Source: Mycolicibacterium sp. 018/SC-01/001 (lineage in GTDB: Bacteria > Actinomycetota > Actinomycetes > Mycobacteriales > Mycobacteriaceae). From it: a stretch of DNA of 46,400 nucleotides. Made by a program: the position numbers and the translations under genes. Shown piece by piece: positions 32,708 through 40,029 of this stretch. Numbering within the stretch: position 1 is the first letter of the stretch; each line of letters opens with the position of its first letter. Location: positions 1 to 46,400 of the forward strand of contig NZ_VKAA01000032.1 in assembly GCF_007096635.1 (NCBI RefSeq), in the 5' to 3' direction. Under the pieces are notes generated by a model, which was given only the letters and a program-made list of their open reading frames with translations, did not search any database and was not told the DNA's origin.

Positions 32708-33789
32708 CGGCGTAACACCGCCAGGGACATCGCCAGCAGCACCCCCGCGATCGCCGCGGCGGCCAACGCGATCCGCGGTGTGTCGACATCGCGCTGGAGC
32801 GCACCGCTCGGTCCACTGCGAGACGGCAGCGGCGGGTGAGCGTTGATGTCGGCTATCTTGTCGGTCAGCACCGCTGCACCCGACGATTCTGCTGTGCCCG
32901 CCGGGTTGTAGAGCGAGAAGATCCCGCCGGTGGCCTCGGTCAGCCCGCGCATCATGTCGTTGGCTGCCGGGCTGGTGTCGGCGACATCGGCGCGGGAGAT
33001 GACGTTGATCTGCACGCCACCGCGTTGCGCCATCGCCTGGATCTGCCCCGAGTCGTACAGCGGCGGACGCTTCTCGCCCTCATCACGCCAGCGGCTGTAG
33101 CCGAGATACACCAGTTGACGTCGGTGCTCCGACGGGTTCTCGATGCCGGGGAAACCTGTCATACACAGCGCGAGTGCATCCTCCACGCTTGGCGCATAGT
33201 CAACGTAGGTGACCGCACGCGCGAAAGCGTCTATGCCGCCGGCCAATTCGATCCGCTGTTCGACCGGAACCTCCTTGCGGGTGTCCAGGTCCTGTTGAAT
33301 TCGGGCCATGTTGGCGAAGTACTGCAGCCGGTGCTGCGCAAAGCCGCGGTCGCGCGTCATCGGCATGACCCGCAGATTGGCCGACGTGACACCCAGTGCG
33401 TCGAAACGTCCCGGTGTGGCCTGATCGGCGTAGTAGCGCAGCAGGTCGGCGGTAGTGGGGTCGGTCACCGGTTGGCCGACGCACAGCATGACGTCGCGCG
33501 GATGGGCGGCGTCGAAACCGGCTGCGTCCGTAGCGGACTGCACCGGCCGAGCCGCCGCGGTGATCGCAGCGAGGAACGCGATGCCCAGCAGCGCCGCTGC
33601 GACCGCCATCGATGTCCGGTAGACCCGTTGCACGCGGGCGAACTCGGGCAGGCGCGTCAGCCGGTCCATGTGCGCGAGCGGACGGAGTCGACGCTGCACC
33701 CGCTGCACCGGCAGCTGCCAGGCCGTGACGACGCCGACGGCCAGGCACACCAACCCGGCGGCCAGGATCGGCCACCACCTCACGTCCAT
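32704..33789 (-). CDS. VWA-like membrane protein with degenerate metal site
   Basis: A 361-residue protein with TM helices at about 5-22, near 60-80 and at the C-terminus (about 338-357), the same layout as the next gene. The central domain is VWA-like in position, but the expected DxSxS is replaced by LCVGQPV, so it probably does not bind metal there. The ATG at 33789 is chosen because it overlaps the preceding gene by 10 bases and begins with MDVRWWPILAAGLV, a proper TM start; the longer frame to 34209 is antisense-like. It may form a heterodimer with the VWA protein downstream. Confidence 0.72.
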   Translation of the reverse strand: MDVRWWPILAAGLVCLAVGVVTAWQLPVQRVQRRLRPLAHMDRLTRLPEFARVQRVYRTSMAVAAALLGIAFLAAITAAARPVQSATDAAGFDAAHPRDVMLCVGQPVTDPTTADLLRYYADQATPGRFDALGVTSANLRVMPMTRDRGFAQHRLQYFANMARIQQDLDTRKEVPVEQRIELAGGIDAFARAVTYVDYAPSVEDALALCMTGFPGIENPSEHRRQLVYLGYSRWRDEGEKRPPLYDSGQIQAMAQRGGVQINVISRADVADTSPAANDMMRGLTEATGGIFSLYNPAGTAESSGAAVLTDKIADINAHPPLPSRSGPSGALQRDVDTPRIALAAAAIAGVLLAMSLAVLRR

Positions 33790-34262
33790 GTGCTGACCAA
33801 CCGCTCCGCCTGATGGCCGAGAGCGACGACGTCGCTGCGGGTTTGGGTGTTGAACCGGATGTCGTCGAGCACGGCCAGTAGCGGAACAGCGCGTCCGACG
33901 TGGCTGTCGATGACCTCCAAATCGGTCAGATGCAGATACTGCGCCCGCACCCCGGTGCGCACGAAAAGGAAACTTCGCAGTATCCGGTCGTAGGCAGTGC
34001 TCGCCTCCTGAGGCGTCAGCGTGCGGTCGCGCACCTTCTGCGTCGTGGCGCGAATAGAGCGCAGGAAGCGGCGGCGCACGAGGGCGGCGTGCACCGATCG
34101 CAGCCCCGGAATCGCCCGCAACCGGTGCGGCGGCAACGTCCAGAGCATCACCCCGACGCACCAGGTGATCGTGACCACGACCAGCAGCACCGCCAGGACC
34201 GGCCACCACCAGGCGAGCGGCAGCGGCCCGCCCAGGAAGCGCAACAGGTCGTCACCGGGCAT
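33780..34262 (-). CDS. Small single-TM protein of the MoxR/VWA module
   Basis: A 160-residue protein with one TM helix at about 16-42 (LAWWWPVLAVLLVVVTITW) and a cytosolic helical tail. Size and position between DUF58 and the VWA genes match the DUF4381-like proteins of Bat/MoxR operons, although sequence support is weak. It overlaps the DUF58 gene by 11 bases. Confidence 0.65.
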   Translation of the reverse strand: MPGDDLLRFLGGPLPLAWWWPVLAVLLVVVTITWCVGVMLWTLPPHRLRAIPGLRSVHAALVRRRFLRSIRATTQKVRDRTLTPQEASTAYDRILRSFLFVRTGVRAQYLHLTDLEVIDSHVGRAVPLLAVLDDIRFNTQTRSDVVALGHQAERLVSTWT

Positions 34263-35124
34263 GGCTGTAGCCCTCCGTCACATGCATCAGCGCGGGACGA
34301 ATGTCGGCGGTCGAGCCGACGCGGGCGAACGGGATGCCGCGCGTGAGGAAAAAGTCGTCGAGTTCCTGCATGCGCTGTGCCTCGGCGGCCCGGTAGGCCG
34401 CCAGCACGCGCGGGCCCAGACGGGTGCCGTCGGGGACGAATCGCCCGGTCGCTACGTCGTATGCCTCCTGCTCACCTTGATCCGCGCCCACGGCCGACAT
34501 GTCACCGATCGCCATCCAGAGCAGTTCATGTCGGTCGGCCAGCGTCGTCACCGCCTCGTCGAGCCGTGGCGTGATGTCGGGCTCGTCGCTGACCACGATG
34601 ACCAACAGACGGCGCCGGTGGGTGGTGGCGACATGGTCGAGTTGCGCGACGATGTCACTGGGTGCGACCTCGCCGAGGGTGCGTGTGTAGAACTGCGACA
34701 GCATCGACTCGACGTGTGCTTCGCCGCGCCGTGGCCGGATCTCTACGGTGCCGCTCGCATCGCCGTAGACCATGCCGACCTCGTCGGCGCGGCGCATGGC
34801 GATCAGACTGATCGCACCGAGCACGGTCGTCGCGATGTCGCGCTTGAACTCCCCACTCGGTGCCAACGCCGCGGTGTTCCTGCCGGTGTCACAAACGGCC
34901 ACGATCTTGTGGTGCTTCTCGGTGACGAAGCGTTTGACCAGAACCTCACCCGAGCGCGCTGTCGCGCGCCAGTCGATGTCCCGGATCTCGTCACCGGCGA
35001 TGTAGGGCCGAAGGTCGTCGAACTCCATGCTGCGGGTGTGCAGCAGCGCGTAGCGGCCACCCTCGAGCAGGCCACGGGTGTCGGTTCCGAAGGCGGCGAT
35101 CGCGCGGTTGAGATACGTCCCCAT
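34252..35124 (-). CDS. DUF58 protein (MoxR-associated)
   Basis: A 290-residue soluble protein with the DUF58 signature at about residues 34-66: EFDDLRPYIAGDEIRDIDWRA and then SGEVLVKRF. A VWA-like fold follows (KIVAVCDTGRN; LLVIVVSDEPD). DUF58 proteins nearly always pair with MoxR ATPases, and may act as adaptors. It starts 6 bases after the moxR-like gene. No TM helix is present. Confidence 0.87.
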   Translation of the reverse strand: MGTYLNRAIAAFGTDTRGLLEGGRYALLHTRSMEFDDLRPYIAGDEIRDIDWRATARSGEVLVKRFVTEKHHKIVAVCDTGRNTAALAPSGEFKRDIATTVLGAISLIAMRRADEVGMVYGDASGTVEIRPRRGEAHVESMLSQFYTRTLGEVAPSDIVAQLDHVATTHRRRLLVIVVSDEPDITPRLDEAVTTLADRHELLWMAIGDMSAVGADQGEQEAYDVATGRFVPDGTRLGPRVLAAYRAAEAQRMQELDDFFLTRGIPFARVGSTADIRPALMHVTEGYSHAR

Positions 35125-35130
35125 GCGGCG

Positions 35131-36135
35131 TCAGGGCGTTCGCACCGATTGCAAGACGGTGTCGACGACGCTCTCCGTCGTCACACCCGCGCCGGCAGCC
35201 TCGAAGCGCAGGATGATGCGGTGCCGCAGGACGCGCCGGGCAACTCGTCTGATGTCCTCGGGCAGAACGTGATTGCGTCCCGCCAGCAGTGCGGCGGCGC
35301 GTGAGGCGCGCGCGAAGGCAATCGTCGCGCGCGGGCTGGCCCCGTACTCGATCAGTCGGGCGATCTGCGGCGGCAGGGCCTGATCCGGAGTGCGGGTGAC
35401 GTGCACCAGCTGCGTGATGTAGTGCACGAGAACGGGATCGAGATGGATGTTGCCGGTGAGGTGCTGCAGGTGCCGCATTTCGTCGAGGCTGATCACTGCC
35501 GGCGTCTGGGCGGTGCGGTCGAAGACGCCTGCGTCCATCCGGAAGATGACCTCCGCCTCCTCCTCGGGTGACGGGTAGCGCAGTGTCTCCTTGAGCAGGA
35601 AGCGATCGGTCTGGGCCTCCGAGAGCGGGTAAGTGCCCTCTTGGTCGACGGGGTTCTGCGTTGCGATCACCAGGAACGGCTCCGGGATCGGGTGCGCTTC
35701 GCCGGCGATGGTGGTCTGTCGCTCCTCCATCGCTTCGAGCATGGCGCTCTGGGTCTTCGCACTGGATCGGTTGATCTCGTCGAGCAGAACGATGTTCGCG
35801 TGCACAGGACCGAGACGGGTCACGAACGCGTTGGCCGACGAGTCGTAGATCTGGGTGCCGAGGATGTCGCCGGGGAGCAGGTCGGGCGTGCACTGGATGC
35901 GCGCGAACTGTCCGGAGATCGAATCCGACAGCGCCCGGGCTGCAGTGGTCTTGGCCAGCCCGGGCACACCCTCGAGGAGGATGTGCCCGCTGGTGAGCAG
36001 ACCGATGAGCAGCGTCTCGCGGAGCTCCTCCTGACCAACGACTTTGGCCGCGAACGAGTCGGCCACCGCCCGGATGATGCGGTGGGCGGTCTCCATGTCG
36101 GCCATGTTGGGTTGGACGCGCGTGGGAGTGGTCAT
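35131..36135 (-). CDS. MoxR-family AAA+ ATPase
   Basis: A 334-residue ATPase. Walker A GVPGLAKTT lies at 56-64, Walker B IVLLDEINR at 115-123, the sensor 1 region is ATQNP and the second sensor region SPRATIAFARASRA. MoxR proteins act as chaperones that help assemble or activate partner proteins, usually together with DUF58 and VWA proteins as here. The ATG at 36135 (MTTPTRVQPN) is chosen; the frame is open to 36447 over the upstream gene only. M. tuberculosis has three MoxR loci that I know of, none inside ESX-1. Confidence 0.92.
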   Translation of the reverse strand: MTTPTRVQPNMADMETAHRIIRAVADSFAAKVVGQEELRETLLIGLLTSGHILLEGVPGLAKTTAARALSDSISGQFARIQCTPDLLPGDILGTQIYDSSANAFVTRLGPVHANIVLLDEINRSSAKTQSAMLEAMEERQTTIAGEAHPIPEPFLVIATQNPVDQEGTYPLSEAQTDRFLLKETLRYPSPEEEAEVIFRMDAGVFDRTAQTPAVISLDEMRHLQHLTGNIHLDPVLVHYITQLVHVTRTPDQALPPQIARLIEYGASPRATIAFARASRAAALLAGRNHVLPEDIRRVARRVLRHRIILRFEAAGAGVTTESVVDTVLQSVRTP

Positions 36136-36161
36136 GAGCCTCTTGTCTGGATGTCGTACGG

Positions 36162-37283
36162 TCAGCCGGTGTAGAAGGTGAAGCCGGGCGGTTGGGTGGT
36201 CATGTCGGCATAGCCTTGAAAGCCCACTGGCAGAGGGTGATTCACCCACTGAAAGACAGAGCCGGTCAGCGTCACCGTGTAGACGATGCTGCCGGTCACC
36301 GACTGCCTGCCGGTATTGTCGATGTCTCCGGTGAACGTCACTTCGTCCAGTGTGGTCGGCGCGGTCCACGCGGCGGTGCCCCCCATTCCTCCTGCCCCCA
36401 GTTGCTGGGGGCAGCCTGGTGGCGAGAGCTCCGTGGATTGGGCGCACTGCTGGACCAGTGGCATCATCGCCTTCTTCACCGCTTCCTTGCCGGCGTCGGT
36501 GATCGTGAAGGAGTAGTCGACGTTGACGCCGTACTCCAGATTGCCCAGAAGGTACACGGGGTTCACGATGTCGACGGCGATGTTCGGATTCGAGGAACCG
36601 AACTCGACGGGCCCGGGAAAGACGTAGGGGCGGCCCGACGCGGGGATTGGCTTGCCGTACAGCGTGACCGCATCGATCAGCTTGCCGCGGGCCCCCGCCT
36701 CGTCCTTCCTGAAATCGACCGGCAAGGCGGCGCTTGGCAGCTTCCAGCTGCCGTCGCCAGCTTGCTTGAGGAACAGCGTCTCATCGAGCGCGTTGTCCCC
36801 GAAGTTCACCAGCACGTGGACCTGGCCGGTGTCGGTCGATTCGACGATCCGGATGTCGCTGATCGGTGCCTTCTCCTGCTGCTTCTTCAGGACGTCATCG
36901 GTGAGCAGGGTGGTGTCGGGCGGGGGGCTGATCGCATACGACAACGCAGTCTGTGCATCTCCACGAGCGAGCGCCTCGAGGTAACCGCGGACCGTGTCGC
37001 CAGCTGAGGCGGGACCCGACGGTCCCGACGAGTTCGTGACGACGACGATGCCGGTGACGATCACCACGATCGCGATGACAGCGCCCGAGACGGTCAGGAT
37101 CACCCGGCGCCGATTCGATGACCGGCGGGGCGCCGGCGGAGGCGTCTGCGGGTACGGCCCGTACGCCGCTGGTTGCTGCCAAGGCTGCGGTGGCGCGGGG
37201 TACGAGTGTGGCGCCGCGCCGGGCGATGGCCAGGACGCCGGTTGCTCGCCACCGATCGGATTGGGTCCGCCGAAGTTGGTCAT
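36162..37283 (-). CDS. Pro-rich single-TM protein, paralogue 1 (NTF2-like ectodomain)
   Basis: A 373-residue membrane protein. The N-terminus FGGPNPIGG is followed by a Pro/Tyr/Gln-rich cytosolic tail to about residue 58 and a TM helix at about 61-82. The ectodomain starts with an NTF2/DUF4878-like segment (VRGYLEALARGDAQTALSYAI), then YVFPGPVEFGSSNPNIAVDI, and carries a Cys pair (QQC...PPGC, ten residues between). It is followed 26 bases later by moxR. It is the last of three tandem paralogues. The function is unknown. Confidence 0.8.
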   Translation of the reverse strand: MTNFGGPNPIGGEQPASWPSPGAAPHSYPAPPQPWQQPAAYGPYPQTPPPAPRRSSNRRRVILTVSGAVIAIVVIVTGIVVVTNSSGPSGPASAGDTVRGYLEALARGDAQTALSYAISPPPDTTLLTDDVLKKQQEKAPISDIRIVESTDTGQVHVLVNFGDNALDETLFLKQAGDGSWKLPSAALPVDFRKDEAGARGKLIDAVTLYGKPIPASGRPYVFPGPVEFGSSNPNIAVDIVNPVYLLGNLEYGVNVDYSFTITDAGKEAVKKAMMPLVQQCAQSTELSPPGCPQQLGAGGMGGTAAWTAPTTLDEVTFTGDIDNTGRQSVTGSIVYTVTLTGSVFQWVNHPLPVGFQGYADMTTQPPGFTFYTG

Positions 37284-37290
37284 CGCGTGC

Positions 37291-38391
37291 TCATTTCGTC
37301 AGCACGACCGGCGGCTTCTTGCCGATGTCCACCATCATGAACACCGGCACGTTCCCGGTCATCGGAACCACCCGACCGTCGTTGCGGCGCATCGTGATCG
37401 GAACGTTCTTGATCGTGCCGCTGACCATGGCCGAGGTGAGCGTGCCTTCGAATGTATAGGTGAGTTCCGAGACATCTAGCGGCGCAGTGAAGGTGGTGGT
37501 CGATTTGTCGTACTCGACACCCGGATAGGCGACGCTCTGGCACTGTGCCGGTTTGGGGTCGTCTCCGTAGCACGGCGCGTACTTGTCCGTGACGAGCTGT
37601 TCGAGTGCCTTGCGACCGTCGTCGTTCATCGAGTACTTGGCTCCCAGAACTTCCATGCTGCCCAGGTCGTCGAACGACAGTGGCGCCACGGGGTTGACAT
37701 CGATGAACGGGCTGGACGAGGTCAGCTCGAGGGGGCCGGGAAACGCGTAGAAGTCGGCGGACCCGCCGACCGGTTTGCCGAACGCCACGAGGGTGGTGTC
37801 GCTGCTGGTCGGCACGCCGGCGACGATGCTCACCTTGACGAACGAGCTGTCGAGCTTCCAAGCCCCCTGAGAGCGGACCATGCGGATCTTGCCCTCGGTT
37901 CGCTTGTCGCCCAGCTTCACTGCCATGCGGACCTCTGTGCGGTCCTCGGACTCGCCGGGTTCGCGGCTCTCGCCCAGTATCTCGATGTTGCTGATCGGCA
38001 GGGCGTCGAGCTGCTTGCGCAAGACCTCGTCGGTCAGCAGATCCGTATTGGGCGGCTGGGTGGCGCCGAGGGCCAGCGCCGCCTGTGCATCACCACGCGA
38101 CAGGGCTTCGAGATAGCTCTTGGCGACGTCTCCGACAGCCTGATCACTTGTGCTCCCGCCCTCGTCGCGGGTGCCGACGAGAACCAGCACCACGACCGCC
38201 ACGACGACGAGGACGGCGACCGTGGCGACGACCGTGATGATCAGGGGCTTGCGGTTACGCGGGGGTGCACTCGGCGGCGGAAACCCGGTCGCAGGCGGCG
38301 GGTAGGTCCATGGTGGAGGACCACCCGGCGGTGGTTGCCAGGGCTGCTGCGGAACCGGTTGGCCGCCAGGCCAGTTGGGCGGAGTCGTCAT
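37291..38391 (-). CDS. Pro-rich single-TM protein, paralogue 2 (NTF2-like ectodomain)
   Basis: A 366-residue relative of both neighbours. It has a Pro-rich cytosolic tail (residues 1-45), a TM helix at about 48-70, an NTF2-like start of the ectodomain (KSYLEALSRGDAQAALALGATQPP), the FPGPLELTSSSPFIDVN segment and a Cys pair (APC...AQC). It differs most from the other two, lacking the FGGPNPIGG start. It starts 4 bases before and ends 7 bases from its neighbours, a tight operon. Confidence 0.8.
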   Translation of the reverse strand: MTTPPNWPGGQPVPQQPWQPPPGGPPPWTYPPPATGFPPPSAPPRNRKPLIITVVATVAVLVVVAVVVLVLVGTRDEGGSTSDQAVGDVAKSYLEALSRGDAQAALALGATQPPNTDLLTDEVLRKQLDALPISNIEILGESREPGESEDRTEVRMAVKLGDKRTEGKIRMVRSQGAWKLDSSFVKVSIVAGVPTSSDTTLVAFGKPVGGSADFYAFPGPLELTSSSPFIDVNPVAPLSFDDLGSMEVLGAKYSMNDDGRKALEQLVTDKYAPCYGDDPKPAQCQSVAYPGVEYDKSTTTFTAPLDVSELTYTFEGTLTSAMVSGTIKNVPITMRRNDGRVVPMTGNVPVFMMVDIGKKPPVVLTK

Positions 38392-38395
38392 GGTG

Positions 38396-39607
38396 TCACT
38401 GCCGGTAGGTGATGGTTGGTGGCGTGGTCAACATGTCGGCGTCACCCGTGAGGAACTCGGTGGTCGTCGTCTCGTACGGCTGGCCCCGATCGGTCTGCAC
38501 GCGCAGGCCGAATGCCGCGGAACCGAAGAAGTTCACCGTGCCGGTCTGCGGGTTGAGGAAGTCGGCGCTCAGACCGTTCAGATCGGTCGGGGCGGTCCAT
38601 TGAGCGGTGCCGTCCACCAGTCCCGAAACGGGCATGCTGACAGGACAGTTCGGTGGTTGCAGCTGCGTGGAACGGGCGCATTCGGTCAGCTTGGCCAGGA
38701 TGGCGTCCCGGATGGCCTTCTGCCCGGCGTCTGAGACCTCGATGTCCAGGTTCTGCTGTGACAGACCGAGGTAGATGTTCATCAACCCAGGGGTGATGCC
38801 GAAGTCACGGCCCGTGATCTTGATGTTCGGGTTGGAGGAGCCCAACTCCACCGGTCCTGGGAAGACGTACGCGACACCGCTCTTGGGTGCCGGTTTCCCG
38901 AAGATCGTCACGACGTCGAGCAACTGCGGTTTGTAGAGCCCGCTGTTGCGGCCGAGGTCGAGCTTCATCGCCGCGTGAGGGACCTTCCACCCGTCGTCGG
39001 TCTTGCTCACCGGGATCTTGTCGTTCAGCGTCTTCCCGCCCATGGTGACCGATGCCTGCACCATCACCGCGCCGCTGGCGCCGGGCGTTTCACCGAGCGT
39101 CCTGATATCGGTGATCGGCTGCGCAGCGACCTGCTTCTTCAAGATCTCGTCGGTCAAGAAGGTGCTGTCCGGTGGCTGAGATTCCCCGAGCGCCAGTGCA
39201 GCTTTCGCGTCACCGCGCGACAGTGCTTCGAAGTACTCCTGCACTGCCTGGCTGGCGTTCTCGGCGCCCCCGCCGCCAGAGCCACCCCGGAAAATCATCA
39301 CCGCGGCGATGACGACGACAGCGACGACGACGATGGCGCCGAGCGCGATCCACAGACCGCGGGGCGGCTTCTTCTGTGGGGGCACTGGGGGTGGGCCGTA
39401 ACCGGGCCCCCAGTACGGCGGTGGAGGCGCCTCCCCGTAGCTCGGTCCCGAAGGGTAGGGCTGCGGCGGCCACTGATGAGGAGGCGGCGGCGGCGCGGAA
39501 TAGCCGGGCGATGGAGGACCGTACGTGGGCTGCGCCGCAGCAGGGTCCGGCCCCGCAGCACCACCGATGGGGTTCGGGCCGCCGAACCCCCGCGAATTTC
39601 CGTCCAC
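38396..39607 (-). CDS. Pro-rich single-TM protein, paralogue 3 (NTF2-like ectodomain)
   Basis: A 403-residue membrane protein and the first of the three in transcription order. After GFGGPNPIGG it has a Pro/Tyr-rich cytosolic tail of about 85 residues, a TM helix at about 88-108, the NTF2-like segment QEYFEALSRGDAKAALALGESQPP, YVFPGPVELGSSNPNIKI and a Cys pair (TEC...PPNC). Its start lies 86 bases after espL, across a short hairpin. The shared design with paralogues 1 and 2 shows two rounds of tandem duplication. Confidence 0.8.
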   Translation of the reverse strand: MDGNSRGFGGPNPIGGAAGPDPAAAQPTYGPPSPGYSAPPPPPHQWPPQPYPSGPSYGEAPPPPYWGPGYGPPPVPPQKKPPRGLWIALGAIVVVAVVVIAAVMIFRGGSGGGGAENASQAVQEYFEALSRGDAKAALALGESQPPDSTFLTDEILKKQVAAQPITDIRTLGETPGASGAVMVQASVTMGGKTLNDKIPVSKTDDGWKVPHAAMKLDLGRNSGLYKPQLLDVVTIFGKPAPKSGVAYVFPGPVELGSSNPNIKITGRDFGITPGLMNIYLGLSQQNLDIEVSDAGQKAIRDAILAKLTECARSTQLQPPNCPVSMPVSGLVDGTAQWTAPTDLNGLSADFLNPQTGTVNFFGSAAFGLRVQTDRGQPYETTTTEFLTGDADMLTTPPTITYRQ

Positions 39608-39640
39608 CTCACTCCAAGTCGTCGTCGAGAACGCTCTGCC

Positions 39641-39660
39641 TCGACCCTAGAACGGGTCGA
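39641..39660 (-). terminator. Hairpin between espL and the paralogue cluster
   Basis: Perfect 7-bp inverted repeat (arms 39641-39647 and 39654-39660) with a 6-base loop, 34 bases after the espL stop in the direction of transcription. No U-run follows. It may be a weak terminator or an operator separating the conserved mycP1-espL unit from the inserted genes. Confidence 0.4.
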
Positions 39661-39693
39661 ATGCAGTCCATGACACCAATTTCTGGCCGCGCA

Positions 39694-40029
39694 CTACTCC
39701 TGCGTCATCTCCGCGGTGATCTCTGCGACCACGGCGTCGATACGCTCCCGGTCGGCATCGATCGACGCCGCGGCATCCGCCGACGCCTTCTGCAACGCCT
39801 CGTTCACGCGGCCCTCGACCGTCTCGGCGCCCAGCCGCAGCAGGCCGTCCTGGATGTAGACGTCCTGCAGCCAATGGTGACCGTTCAGCGTCACCTCGAC
39901 GGTCTCGGTCTCGTCGGCCGCGGTGAACGACTCGGTCGCCATCTTGTCCAGCTGCTCGTCCATCAGAGACTGCAACCGACGCGCCTGGCGCAGAACCGCT
40001 TCCACCTCGGCGTTGATGTCCTCACTCAT
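39694..40029 (-). CDS. espL: ESX-1 secretion-associated protein EspL (YbaB/EbfC fold)
   Basis: A 111-residue protein resembling the YbaB/EbfC nucleoid-associated fold: N-terminal helix with AEVEAVLRQARRLQSLMDEQ, a strand pair TVEVTLNGHHWLQDVYI, and a long C-terminal helix. Size and position next to espB match EspL (Rv3880c, 115 residues), which in pathogens supports EspE/F/H stability. It starts with ATG overlapping the espB stop by one base (TGATG). Confidence 0.88.
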   Translation of the reverse strand: MSEDINAEVEAVLRQARRLQSLMDEQLDKMATESFTAADETETVEVTLNGHHWLQDVYIQDGLLRLGAETVEGRVNEALQKASADAAASIDADRERIDAVVAEITAEMTQE

